Below are positions 1 to 8,325 of a stretch of 64,000 nt of DNA, in pieces. A program made the position numbers and the translations under genes. This DNA comes from Aeromonas sobria. Lineage in GTDB: Bacteria; Pseudomonadota; Gammaproteobacteria; Enterobacterales; Aeromonadaceae. The stretch spans positions 238,255 through 302,254 of the forward strand of contig NZ_CDBW01000006.1 of NCBI RefSeq assembly GCF_000820145.1. The letters are read 5' to 3'. Under the pieces are notes generated by a model. It was not told the origin of the DNA. It was given only the letters and a program-made list of their open reading frames with translations, and searched no databases. The stretch's first letter is position 1, and each line of letters begins with the position of its first letter.

Positions 1-2
1 CC

Positions 3-1253
3 CCCCATATTGCCCGCCCCATGCGTTTTCGGCTGCCGCACCGCCCGCATCTGCGTCCAGCCTGGATGATCCGCGCCGGCCTGTTCCTGTATGACAATCT
101 GGCCAAGCGCGACAAGCTCAAGGGGAGCTGTGGTGTGCGCTTGCTGCCGCAAGATGGCTTGATTGCGGGGATCAACAAGGGGTTTGAATACTCCGACGCC
201 TGGGTCGACGACGCCCGGCTGGTGGTGCTCAATGCCATGATGGCCCGTGACAAGGGTGCCGATGTGCAGACCCGCACCCGCTGTATCAAGGCGGTGCGCG
301 GTTCCAAACACTGGACCCTGACTCTGGAGCGGGAAGGGGGCGAGCAGTTCACCGTCACCTGCCGTGGTCTGGTCAATGCGGCCGGCCCCTGGGTCAAGAC
401 CTTCTACGACGAGAGTCTGCAAGAGAAATCCCCCCGTGGCATTCGCCTGATCAAGGGCAGCCACATCATAGTGCCGCGCATCCATGAGCGCGAAGAGGCC
501 TATATCCTGCAAAACGAGGACAACCGCATCGTCTTCGTCATCCCCTATCAGCAGGACTATTCCCTCATCGGCACCACCGATGTGGAGCATCACGGCAGCC
601 CACGGGAAGCGAAGATCAGCGAGGCCGAGATCACCTACCTGTGCAAGGTGGTCAACGCCCACTTCACTCGCCAGATCGCCCCGAAAGATGTGATCTGGAC
701 CTATGCCGGGGTGCGTCCACTGTGCGATGACGAGTCAGATTCACCGCAGGCGGTGACTCGCGACTACACCCTTGAACTGTCGGGTGAATCGGACGGCGCA
801 CCGCTGCTCTCGGTGTTTGGCGGCAAGCTCACCACCTATCGCAAGCTGGCTCAGGCCGCCTGCAACAAGCTCAAACCCTGGTTTAGCCAGATGGGGGATG
901 ACTGGACCGCTGCCAGCCGTCTGCCCGGCGGCGAGTTTGACTGCTCGGTGCGCGAGCTGGCCCGCGCCTTCGCGCTGGAGTTTGACTGGCTCGACGATCG
1001 CAGCGCCCTGCGCATTGCCGAAGCCTATGGCGCCCATGCCCGTCTCTGGCTGAAAGAAGATCGCGGTATTCACTTTGGTGGCGGTCTCTACGAGTCGGAA
1101 GTGCGTTATCTCATCGAGCGGGAGTGGGCCTGTTCACTGGACGATATCCTGTGGCGCCGCAGCAAGCTGGGGCTGCGCCTGAACGAGTCAGAGCAGCAGA
1201 TGCTGAACATCTGGCTTGACCAATATCATCACGCCCTGCGCAAGGCGAGCTGA
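3..1253 (+). CDS. glpD: Aerobic glycerol-3-phosphate dehydrogenase GlpD (3' part)
   Basis: Membrane-associated flavoenzyme that oxidises sn-glycerol 3-phosphate to dihydroxyacetone phosphate and passes electrons to quinone. The reading frame is open from base 3, so the N-terminal FAD-binding part (roughly 90 residues by comparison with E. coli GlpD) lies outside the window. What remains is very close to the E. coli protein: PHRPHLRPAWMIR near the start, RGLVNAAGPWVK, RLIKGSH, IGTTDVE, GVRPLCDDESDSPQA and FGGKLTTYRKLA, followed by the C-terminal helical cap. It is followed after 106 bp by glpQ on the same strand, so the two form a glycerophosphodiester/glycerol-3-phosphate use locus. Identity is secure; only the 5' end is missing. 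Confidence 0.97.
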   Translation, partial: PHIARPMRFRLPHRPHLRPAWMIRAGLFLYDNLAKRDKLKGSCGVRLLPQDGLIAGINKGFEYSDAWVDDARLVVLNAMMARDKGADVQTRTRCIKAVRGSKHWTLTLEREGGEQFTVTCRGLVNAAGPWVKTFYDESLQEKSPRGIRLIKGSHIIVPRIHEREEAYILQNEDNRIVFVIPYQQDYSLIGTTDVEHHGSPREAKISEAEITYLCKVVNAHFTRQIAPKDVIWTYAGVRPLCDDESDSPQAVTRDYTLELSGESDGAPLLSVFGGKLTTYRKLAQAACNKLKPWFSQMGDDWTAASRLPGGEFDCSVRELARAFALEFDWLDDRSALRIAEAYGAHARLWLKEDRGIHFGGGLYESEVRYLIEREWACSLDDILWRRSKLGLRLNESEQQMLNIWLDQYHHALRKAS

Positions 1254-1260
1254 TGAGTGA

Positions 1261-1287
1261 CGGTGGGCAGCGCGCTGCTGCCCACCG
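1261..1287 (+). other. Strong hairpin after glpD
   Basis: An 11-bp perfect stem (CGGTGGGCAGC at 1261-1271 pairing with 1277-1287, five-base loop) sits 7 bp after the glpD stop. No T-run follows, so it is not a convincing intrinsic terminator. It could be an mRNA-stabilising or attenuating hairpin between glpD and glpQ. Confidence 0.5.
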
Positions 1288-1359
1288 CTATCCACCGAAA
1301 ATATGCAATAAACCTCTGATAGAACAATTCCCTACACACAATAATAACGAGCATCACCT

Positions 1360-2448
1360 ATGAAAAAACTCGCCGTTTCCCTCATCGCCTTGAGCCTTGG
1401 GGCATCCCTCTCATTACCCGTATTTGCTGCCGATGAAGGCAAGGTGGTGATCGCCCACCGTGGTGCTTCCGGCTACCTGCCCGAGCATACCCTGGAGTCC
1501 AAGGCGCTGGCCTATGGCATGGGGGCCGACTATCTGGAGCAGGATCTGGTGATGACCAAGGATGACCAGTTGGTGGTAATGCACGATCACTTCCTCGATG
1601 GCATCACCGATGTGGCCGAACGTTTCCCCGGTCGTGCCCGTCCGGACGGCCGTTACTATGTGGTGGATTTCACCCTGGCCGAGGTGCGCTCCCTGCGTAT
1701 GACCGAGCCGTTCCAACTGGTGGATGGCAAGCAGGTGCCGGTCTATCCGGCCCGCTTCCCGCTCTGGAAGTCGGACTTCAAGATCCACACCTTCCAGCAG
1801 GAGATCGAGATGATCCAGGGGCTCAACAAAAGCACCGGCAAGAACATCGGCATCTATCCCGAAATCAAGGCCCCCTGGTTGTTCCGTCACGAGGGCAAGG
1901 ATATTTCCAAGGCGGTGCTGAAGGTGCTCAAGGAGTACGGCTACACAGGGAAGGATGACAAGGTCTATCTGCAGTGCTTCGATGCCGATGAACTCAAGCG
2001 CATCAACAGTGAGCTGATGCCTGCCATGGGCATGGATCTGAAACTGGTGCAGCTAATGGCCGAGACCGACTGGAACGAGACTATGGTCTATGACGCCAAG
2101 GGCAAGGCGACCCCCTACAACTACGACTGGATGTTCAAGCCGGGTGCCATGAAAACCATCGCCAGCTATGCCGAAGGGATAGGCCCCTGGAAGCCAATGA
2201 TCGTTACCGAACCGGGCACTTTGGGCAAACCGGTCTTCACCGGCATGGTAAAAGAGGCCCACGCGGCGGGTCTGAAAGTTCACCCCTATACCTTCCGTCA
2301 GGATGAGGGGCAGATCCCGGCCTATGCCAGGGACTTCACCGACCTGCTCAATATTTTCCTTTATCAGGCCGATGTGGACGGGGTGTTCAGTGACTTCCCC
2401 GACAAGGCGGTGGCCGTCATCAAGGCCCATGAAGGGGCGGCTAAATAA
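1360..2448 (+). CDS. glpQ: Periplasmic glycerophosphodiester phosphodiesterase GlpQ
   Basis: Hydrolyses glycerophosphodiesters (deacylated phospholipid head groups) to glycerol 3-phosphate plus an alcohol in the periplasm. The 362-residue product starts with a typical Sec signal peptide (MKKLAVSLIALSLG, cleavage expected after VFA around residue 23). The mature part carries the GDPD signature HRGASGYLPEHT, the metal-binding acidic stretch around YLEQD, and the catalytic HDH. Length matches E. coli GlpQ (about 358). It follows glpD, whose substrate it generates. No glpT transporter is visible in the window, so the usual glpTQ pairing is not kept here. Confidence 0.96.
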   Translation: MKKLAVSLIALSLGASLSLPVFAADEGKVVIAHRGASGYLPEHTLESKALAYGMGADYLEQDLVMTKDDQLVVMHDHFLDGITDVAERFPGRARPDGRYYVVDFTLAEVRSLRMTEPFQLVDGKQVPVYPARFPLWKSDFKIHTFQQEIEMIQGLNKSTGKNIGIYPEIKAPWLFRHEGKDISKAVLKVLKEYGYTGKDDKVYLQCFDADELKRINSELMPAMGMDLKLVQLMAETDWNETMVYDAKGKATPYNYDWMFKPGAMKTIASYAEGIGPWKPMIVTEPGTLGKPVFTGMVKEAHAAGLKVHPYTFRQDEGQIPAYARDFTDLLNIFLYQADVDGVFSDFPDKAVAVIKAHEGAAK

Positions 2449-2471
2449 CCGCCAGGCGCCATTTGAATGCA

Positions 2472-2500
2472 AAGCGAGGCCCATGGGTCTCGCTTTTGTC
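2472..2500 (+). terminator. Intrinsic terminator after glpQ
   Basis: Stem AAGCGAGGCC / GGTCTCGCTT (one G-U pair) with a CATG loop, followed by TTTGTCTTTC. It lies 24 bp after the glpQ stop. Confidence 0.8.
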
Positions 2501-2665
2501 TTTCATACCGGTTATTGAAGTGTGCGCCTTGTCAGAAAATAGCCAGATCACGTCATGGTGTGCCGGATCTGCATCATTTTACGCACTTTTTACGTAGCAG
2601 ACCGCTGGCATGAAATCGGCAGAGCGGTTAGTCTAGCGGCGTTGAAGCAACCCCAAGAGGTACAG

Positions 2666-3148
2666 ATGAAAACCGTATTGCGTTTTAGCCTGCTGGGCGC
2701 CTTGTTGTTGGGTGGCCATGCCTTCGCCGCCGAGCCGAAAAAATTTGATATCAGCATGTTCCCAGCCGCTGACGTGAATCAGGAACGTGTGGTGATCCGC
2801 CTGCCTGAAGTCGAGAAAGAAGCCGACATGATGGTCGAGCTGCAGGTTGGCAAAAAGATGATGGTTGATTGCAACGTCCCCCGTTTTGCGGGCAACCTTG
2901 AACAGCACAGCGTGAAAGGCTGGGGCTACAACTACCTGAAACTGGGTAAGATCTCTGATCCCATCAGCACCCTGATGATGTGCCCGGAAAATCAGCAGAA
3001 AGAGACCTTCGTCCAGATTTATGGTCAGGGTTTCTTTGTGAACTACAACTCCAAACTGCCGTTCGTGATCTATGTGCCGCAGGAGTATGACGTGCGTTAC
3101 CGTTTGTGGCGTGCCGACAACCTGGCACAACCGGCCATGATTGAATAA
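2666..3148 (+). CDS. eco: Ecotin, periplasmic serine protease inhibitor
   Basis: Dimeric periplasmic inhibitor of trypsin-fold serine proteases; thought to protect the cell from host or predator proteases. The 160-aa product has a signal peptide (residues 1-21, ending AFA). The reactive loop reads STLMMCPE, giving a P1-P1' pair Met104-Met105 as in E. coli, and Cys69 and Cys106 can form the conserved disulfide. The ATG at 2666 is preferred over an ATG 111 bp upstream because AAGAGG precedes it at 2654-2659 and the signal peptide begins there. It stands alone between two terminators. Confidence 0.95.
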   Translation: MKTVLRFSLLGALLLGGHAFAAEPKKFDISMFPAADVNQERVVIRLPEVEKEADMMVELQVGKKMMVDCNVPRFAGNLEQHSVKGWGYNYLKLGKISDPISTLMMCPENQQKETFVQIYGQGFFVNYNSKLPFVIYVPQEYDVRYRLWRADNLAQPAMIE

Positions 3149-3190
3149 GTGCAGGTGAACCTGAAATGACATTGGCATCGTTGATGTGAT

Positions 3191-3220
3191 AAATAAAGCG
3201 CCGTATGGCGCTTTATTTAT
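3191..3220 (+). terminator. Terminator after ecotin
   Basis: Perfect 12-bp stem AAATAAAGCGCC / GGCGCTTTATTT with a GTAT loop at 3191-3218; A-rich and T-rich flanks make it usable on both strands. Confidence 0.85.
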
Positions 3221-3445
3221 ACCTGAAAATCCAGAAAGTGGCCGTGTCGGATGGCGATGAACTTACATAAGCCTGTTATTTATCAACGATTTTTGTGTGT
3301 TCTGCCACAAAATCGGCGCAAGCTATGGGGCAAATGGACTTCGATAAAAGATATTTATTAATATAGTGAGAAAATTGATTTTGCACTCGGCGATGGCCTG
3401 ATGATACTTGCCCGCAAAGGTCAAACTAACCAGAAAAAGAGCACT

Positions 3446-3829
3446 ATGAGCTTCGAATCAGACAAGCGTTTCAATGACTTCAAACATTTTCCCCGTGGCC
3501 TGCGTCGCAGTGGTGAATTCACTGTGGCCGAAGCGGACAGTCTGGAAAAATATGGTTCAGCCATGCTGGCACTCTATCAGGGCACGCAGATCGCCCGTGA
3601 CGATGTCGAGACGGCTTTCGTCGAGCAGGTCAAATCCGGCGCAGCAGGCACTAATCCCCACGCCAAGGTATGGTTCAAATACCTCAAGGTGATCGGTCCC
3701 AAGCGGGTGCATCGCCTCTGTACCGTGGTCGGCGGTGCCAACGAAGAGAGCAGTGGCGGCGCCAGTTTTGATGTCGGTGGCGGCAGTGGCAGTGGCAGTG
3801 GCCGCAGCAGTGACGAGTCCATGGATTAA
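3446..3829 (+). CDS. maoP: MaoP/YifE family (DUF413) macrodomain protein
   Basis: The 127-aa product matches the DUF413 family; E. coli MaoP (YifE) helps organise the Ori macrodomain of the chromosome together with the site maoS. The family core is visible as FPRGLRRSGEFT near residue 15, an EA..LE(K/R)(Y/H)G segment, and KVWFKYL...PKRVHRL. The C-terminus is a Gly/Ser-rich tail (GGGSGSGSGRSSDESMD) that looks disordered. ATG 3446 is chosen over ATG 3401 because the family similarity begins there. Its stop codon overlaps the hdfR start (TAATG), so the two are translationally coupled here; in E. coli the two genes are divergent. Confidence 0.85.
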   Translation: MSFESDKRFNDFKHFPRGLRRSGEFTVAEADSLEKYGSAMLALYQGTQIARDDVETAFVEQVKSGAAGTNPHAKVWFKYLKVIGPKRVHRLCTVVGGANEESSGGASFDVGGGSGSGSGRSSDESMD

Positions 3830-4701
3830 TGGATACCGAGCTGCTTCGGACTTTTATCGAGGTCAGCAAGACCCGGCACTTTGGCAGGGCGGCAGAAAAT
3901 CTCTACCTGACCCAGTCGGCGGTCAGTTTCAGGATCCGCCAGCTCGAGCAGCAATTGGGTGTCAGTCTGTTTGCCCGTCATCGCAACAACATTCGCCTGA
4001 CCGCTTCCGGCGAGCGTTTGTTGCCTTATGCGGATGCCATCTTGCACACCCTTGGCCGTGCCAAGCAGGATGTGGCGCTCTCGCCAGGGTTCAGCCAGCA
4101 GTTGGCCATCGGTGCTCCCGCGGTGTTCTGGGAGCTCGATTTCAACGACTGGCTCAATCACATCTATGCGCTGGCGCCCGGGTTGGCGGTGCGGCTAGAG
4201 ACAGCCTCTCGCGAACACCTCTGCCGCCAGTTGCTGGAGCGCTCCCTCGATCTGGCCCTGCTCTCCGAGCCCACCAAAATTGACGAGATTGCCCTGCATC
4301 CTATTGGTGAGCTGGTGTTCGAGCTGGTGAGCCGTGATCCGGCCGCCACTGCCGATAACCTGATGCAGATGCCTCATATCCACCTCGATTGGGGCACCAG
4401 CTTCGAGCCACAGCCGAGTCGCCTGCAGAGTCTGCAAAAGACCCCAGTGCTGCACTCCAGCTCCGCCAGCATGGCATTGCAGTTCGTGCTGGCCAACGGT
4501 GGCGCCGCCTATCTGCCCCGGCGGATGGTCAGTCCCTTCCTCGAACAGGGGGCGCTTCATCTGGTTGAGGGTGGCCACGCCTTGAGTCGTCCGCTCTATC
4601 TCGCCTATCTGGAAAAATCCGATCGGCGGGAGCTGATTGATCAGTTGCTGACTCTGCCACTGGGTTGGCACGATGCCGAGCTGCGGCTCAATATCGAGTA
4701 A
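3829..4701 (+). CDS. hdfR: LysR-family regulator HdfR
   Basis: LysR-type transcription factor, 290 aa: N-terminal winged HTH (MDTELLRTFIEV, then FGRAAENLYLTQSAVSFRI, residues 1-65) and a C-terminal substrate-binding-like sensor domain. The first 75 residues are nearly the same as in E. coli HdfR, a repressor of flhDC and activator of gltBD. gltBD is also in this window (45.8-51.7 kb), so that regulatory link could hold, but no site was identified. It starts inside the maoP stop codon. Confidence 0.88.
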   Translation: MDTELLRTFIEVSKTRHFGRAAENLYLTQSAVSFRIRQLEQQLGVSLFARHRNNIRLTASGERLLPYADAILHTLGRAKQDVALSPGFSQQLAIGAPAVFWELDFNDWLNHIYALAPGLAVRLETASREHLCRQLLERSLDLALLSEPTKIDEIALHPIGELVFELVSRDPAATADNLMQMPHIHLDWGTSFEPQPSRLQSLQKTPVLHSSSASMALQFVLANGGAAYLPRRMVSPFLEQGALHLVEGGHALSRPLYLAYLEKSDRRELIDQLLTLPLGWHDAELRLNIE

Positions 4702-4721
4702 GCGTCGCACCGTTATCAAAC

Positions 4722-4750
4722 AAGAGCCCACCACCATGGTGGGCTCTTCT
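4722..4750 (+). terminator. Terminator after hdfR
   Basis: Stem AAGAGCCCACCA / TGGTGGGCTCTT (4722-4733, 4737-4748), 21 bp past the hdfR stop, followed by CTGTT. Confidence 0.8.
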
Positions 4751-4867
4751 GTTAGGAAACAATTGCAGGGAGCAAGGTCACGTAATTGGCGCGGAAGGCT
4801 TGGCGTCATCAGCGGGTAACGGTACCTTTTCAGGCTGTTTATCCGATTGGCTGTTTACAGGGATGGA

Positions 4868-5815
4868 TTGCAATTGATCGACTTTAGTCACCCCGAATGG
4901 CGGGCGTTGGCGCAGCAGTTGCTGGAACACGCGCCAGCAGTGATCCGCGGCCGTCAGTGGCAGCCGCTGGTGGGCTTGCTCAGGGACAACCAGCTGCTGC
5001 TGGCGGTGGGCCAGCATCGCTATGAGCTGACCCCGGCCGGTCGGCGCTATCTCACCCGCGAGCTGATGCTGGCCGAGATAGCCATCGCCCCCCCTGAGCC
5101 CGAGGAGTGGCTGCATGCTCAGGGCTGGCAGCTAGGGGAGCAGGTTAACGAGCGGGTGCTGGCTGCGCTCTATCGCAAGTCAGAGGTGAACTTCTCCCCC
5201 AATGAGCAGATCGACTTTGAGGATAAAGGTATTCGGCTCTGTGCCGATCAGCTGTTGCGCTTGCGCGCCGCCCAGCCGTTCAGCCTCTTTTTCAGCGGCG
5301 GCACCCTGATCGATGCTGCCCCCTGGCTGCAGGCGCTTGGGGAGGTGGCCCTGCCGGAACGCACTCTGGCGGGCCTTGGCAAGATCCTGTGGGGGGAGGG
5401 GAATATCGAGCGGGTGATCACCACCGACAGCGTCGGCGCCTTTGCCGAGCTGCCCGTTGATGCCGGCACCTTGCTGGTGTGGGCCCCGCCATCGGCCCCC
5501 CTTGCCCTGCAACAGGTGGTGGCGGCTTTGCCGCCCAATGTGCTGTGGAGTCATCTCACCGCCCTCGACCCTGCCGGGGTGGATCGACTGCAGGCGCTGG
5601 CCCAGCGGCTCGGCCGCCCGGCCAGCTGGTGGTTGCCCCGTGATCTGGCACCTATCCTCAGCGCGTATGCCCAACCCTTGACGGATCCTCGGCCTTGGGA
5701 ACCGAGCCGGATCCCCAAGTCATTGTTAGCAGTTTGTAGCGGTTTGGTTGAGTCCAATGGTGGCTTGTCGGCCGAGGTGTGCGCATTGGCGCCAGCCTGG
5801 CATGCAGTTGGTTGA
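4868..5815 (+). CDS. Uncharacterised protein, possible JetD-like C-terminal fold
   Basis: I do not recognise this family with certainty. The product is about 315 aa, soluble, with no signal peptide or membrane segment. TTG 4868 is favoured because AGGGA lies 4 bases upstream; TTG 4847 would add seven residues. The second half (from about residue 160) has the sequence pattern of the TOPRIM-like C-terminal domain of JetD (DUF2220): a hydrophobic strand, a region leading to NVLWSHLTALDPAG, then RLGRPASWWLP. In JetD the matching motif is typically W-G-D-x-D-x-x-G; here the first Asp is replaced by Thr, so the metal site would be incomplete. No JetA/B/C partners are nearby. The JetD link is an inference and weak. 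Confidence 0.6.
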   Translation: MQLIDFSHPEWRALAQQLLEHAPAVIRGRQWQPLVGLLRDNQLLLAVGQHRYELTPAGRRYLTRELMLAEIAIAPPEPEEWLHAQGWQLGEQVNERVLAALYRKSEVNFSPNEQIDFEDKGIRLCADQLLRLRAAQPFSLFFSGGTLIDAAPWLQALGEVALPERTLAGLGKILWGEGNIERVITTDSVGAFAELPVDAGTLLVWAPPSAPLALQQVVAALPPNVLWSHLTALDPAGVDRLQALAQRLGRPASWWLPRDLAPILSAYAQPLTDPRPWEPSRIPKSLLAVCSGLVESNGGLSAEVCALAPAWHAVG

Positions 5816-5965
5816 AATTGGCCTGTAAGCGAGCCAAAAAGCGGTTTTCCCCCATTGAACGCGATGATATAAAGAGTTGACGAAGCGCTTGCCATTGGCC
5901 GAATCGTGCTTCGCTTGCCAACATGTTCAGTCATCCAACGCACTCAACGGAATACAGGGAATACC

Positions 5966-7156
5966 ATGTTTGAAAAGGTTGTTGCCGCCCCAGCGGATCC
6001 GATCCTGGGCCTGACCGAAGCCTTCCGCGCTGACTCTCGCAGCCACAAGATCAATCTGGGGGTCGGGATCTACAAGGATGAGACCGGTGCCACCCCAATC
6101 CTTCACTGTGTCAAGAAAGCCGAGCAGAAGCTGCTGACTGACGAGAAGACCAAGAATTACCTCGGTATTGAAGGCAATATCGAATATGGCCGCATCGTGC
6201 AGCAACTGCTGTTCGGCCGTGACGCGGCACTGGTTGCCAGCGGTCGTGCCAAAACAGCTCAAGCGCCGGGCGGCACCGGCGCCCTGCGTATCGCCGCCGA
6301 ATTCGTGGTACGCAATGGTCTGGCCAAGACCATCTGGATCTCCGATCCCACTTGGGCCAACCACGTCAGCGTATTCCAGGCCGCAGGTCTGACCGTCAAG
6401 TGGTACAAGTACTACGATGCGGCCACCAAGGCGCTCGACTTCGCCGCCATGCAGGCCTCGCTGGCTGAAGTGCAGCCGGGTGAGCTGGTGCTGCTGCACG
6501 GCTGCTGCCACAACCCGACCGGTATTGACCCCACCAGCGATCAGTGGCGCGCACTGGCCAAGCAGAGTGCTGCCGCTGGCTGGCTGCCGCTGTTTGACTT
6601 TGCCTATCAGGGTTTTGCCCGTGGTATCGAAGAGGATGCCGAAGGTCTGCGGATCTTCGCCGAGTGCCATGACGAGCTGCTGGTGGCGAGCTCTTTCTCC
6701 AAGAACTTCGGCCTCTACAACGAACGGGTCGGTGCCTTCACTCTGGTGAGCGCGACCAAAGAGATCGCCGACGTGGCCTTCACTCAGGTCAAGACCGTTA
6801 TCCGTGCCAACTACTCCAACCCGCCGTCACACGGTGCCGCTGTGGTCACCGCCGTGGTGAGCGATCCGGCTCTCTATGCCGAATGGGTAGAAGAGGTGGC
6901 CGCGATGCGGGTGCGTATTCGCGAGATGCGTGAGCTACTGGTAGAGAAGCTGGCAGCCCTCGGTGTGAGCCAGGATTTCAGCTTTATCCGCGAGCAGAAC
7001 GGTATGTTCTCCTTCTCTGGTCTCTCCAAGGATCAGGTTGCGCGCCTCAACAGCGAGTTTGCCATCTACATCGTCGGTTCCGGCCGGATCAGCGTGGCCG
7101 GTATTACTCGCGCCAATATCGATCCCCTGTGCGAGGCGATCGCCAAGGTGCTGTAA
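5966..7156 (+). CDS. aspC: Aspartate aminotransferase (PLP, class I)
   Basis: Cytosolic PLP enzyme interconverting aspartate plus 2-oxoglutarate and oxaloacetate plus glutamate. The 396-aa product aligns end to end with E. coli Asp[17 protein letters not shown] at the N-terminus, [29 protein letters not shown], and the Schiff-base lysine K246 within [19 protein letters not shown] 5966 has AGGGA six bases upstream and gives the family N-terminus; an upstream in-frame start at 5906 would add 20 unrelated residues. TyrB-type aromatic activity is possible, but the closest match recalled is AspC. A terminator follows. Confidence 0.93.
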   Translation: MFEKVVAAPADPILGLTEAFRADSRSHKINLGVGIYKDETGATPILHCVKKAEQKLLTDEKTKNYLGIEGNIEYGRIVQQLLFGRDAALVASGRAKTAQAPGGTGALRIAAEFVVRNGLAKTIWISDPTWANHVSVFQAAGLTVKWYKYYDAATKALDFAAMQASLAEVQPGELVLLHGCCHNPTGIDPTSDQWRALAKQSAAAGWLPLFDFAYQGFARGIEEDAEGLRIFAECHDELLVASSFSKNFGLYNERVGAFTLVSATKEIADVAFTQVKTVIRANYSNPPSHGAAVVTAVVSDPALYAEWVEEVAAMRVRIREMRELLVEKLAALGVSQDFSFIREQNGMFSFSGLSKDQVARLNSEFAIYIVGSGRISVAGITRANIDPLCEAIAKVL

Positions 7157-7212
7157 CCGCATTGCCTTGTGCTTTGGCACTATGCGGCTCTTTGCGGCAC
7201 TATGCCATGAAC

Positions 7213-7242
7213 AAGCCCGTCACCTTGGTGACGGGCTTTTTT
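7213..7242 (+). terminator. Terminator after aspC
   Basis: Stem AAGCCCGTCACC / GGTGACGGGCTT with a two-base TT loop context (7213-7238), then TTTT. It separates aspC from the convergent DUF2062 genes. Confidence 0.88.
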
Positions 7243-7282
7243 GATCGCCAAGAGCTGATCGCCAAACAATGGGAAGGATGAC

Positions 7283-7786
7283 TCAGTGGTGGCGGGCGCC
7301 TTGCCACAGTTTGCGCAACTGCAGTAGCAGAGCGGTCAGGGCGCCGCCGCTCAGGGCGGTCAACACCGCCAGCAGCAGGCTGCCGAGCAGGAATGGAGGC
7401 ACCAGGGTCACCGCCTCCTGCTCCAGCCAGTGGAGGGTCCAGCTAAGGTGGAAAGGCTCCGGCGTCTGGTGCAGCACCAGACAACCGGTGCGATAGGCAT
7501 AGAGATACATAAACGGCAAAGTCAGCGGATTGTTGAACCAGACCGCCAGCAGGGCCAGCGGCAGGTTGAGGCTGAATGCCAGCGCCAGTCCGACGGCGAT
7601 GAGCGAATGCATCGGGATGGGGATCCAGCAGGCGAAAATCCCGGCCGCTACCGCGCCACTGAGCGCTCGGGAGCCCCCTTGCCACAGCGCGGGTGCCAGC
7701 AACCGCTCACCAAACAACGCAAACCATTTTTGCTGGCGCAGGGTGTCGGGGTCTATTTTGAAGCGGGCAAACCAACGACTCAGCAT
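7283..7786 (-). CDS. DUF2062 membrane protein (second of a tandem pair)
   Basis: Small inner-membrane protein of the DUF2062 family, function unknown, 167 aa. It has a basic N-terminal region (MLSRWFARFKIDP) followed by hydrophobic segments with the family hallmarks FACWIPIPMHSLIAVG and WFNNPLTLPFMYLYAY. The start at 7786 overlaps the end of the upstream DUF2062 gene by 7 bp, so the two are translationally coupled. The two products are paralogues, roughly similar in every hallmark segment, which suggests local duplication. Longer in-frame starts inside the neighbour were rejected because the family N-terminus begins at this ATG. Confidence 0.82.
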   Translation of the reverse strand: MLSRWFARFKIDPDTLRQQKWFALFGERLLAPALWQGGSRALSGAVAAGIFACWIPIPMHSLIAVGLALAFSLNLPLALLAVWFNNPLTLPFMYLYAYRTGCLVLHQTPEPFHLSWTLHWLEQEAVTLVPPFLLGSLLLAVLTALSGGALTALLLQLRKLWQGARHH

Positions 7787-8298
7787 GCGCGGGCCATCTT
7801 GCGCTTTTGCCACTGGCGCACCGTGCTGATCCGCCAGAAGGTGCGGATCAGGGTGTAGCCGATGAGGGAACTCAGCAGGGCCAGGATCAGCGATCCCATC
7901 AACAGCGGCGGTGCTATCGTCCCCAGCACCGAGACCAGCCAATCCCAGGTGAACTCAATCTCGATCTGCTGCGCTGAATGTCCCAGCAGCTGGCAACCGA
8001 CCAGATAGGCGCCGTAGAGCAGGGGCGGCATGGTGAAGGGGTTGGAGAGCCAGACCAGCGCCACTGACAGTGGTAAGTTGACCCGAAACAGGATGGCACC
8101 CCCGGCGGCCAGCAACATCTGGCAGGGCAGTGGCACCCAGGCCATGAAAAGGCCCACGGCAAATGCCCCTGCGGCAGAGCGTCGATTGAGATGCCAGAGA
8201 TTGGCGTCGAGCAGCAGTTTACCGAACAGTCGCAAGTGCTTGTGTTCTTTCAGGGTTTGTTGATCGGGCATCCAGCGTTTTATGAGTCGTTTGGGCAT
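7780..8298 (-). CDS. DUF2062 membrane protein (first of a tandem pair)
   Basis: Paralogue of the downstream gene: 172 aa, basic head MPKRLIKRWMPDQQTL, then membrane segments with FMAWVPLPCQMLLAAGG and WLSNPFTMPPLLYGAY. Both hallmark stretches line up position by position with the neighbour. Its start is only 27 bp from the divergent comEC start, so the two share a very short promoter region. The function of DUF2062 proteins is not known to me; the pairing may indicate a heteromeric complex (inference). Confidence 0.85.
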   Translation of the reverse strand: MPKRLIKRWMPDQQTLKEHKHLRLFGKLLLDANLWHLNRRSAAGAFAVGLFMAWVPLPCQMLLAAGGAILFRVNLPLSVALVWLSNPFTMPPLLYGAYLVGCQLLGHSAQQIEIEFTWDWLVSVLGTIAPPLLMGSLILALLSSLIGYTLIRTFWRISTVRQWQKRKMARAC

Positions 8299-8325
8299 AT
8301 TGAAACCTTGCTAAATACTTATCCC

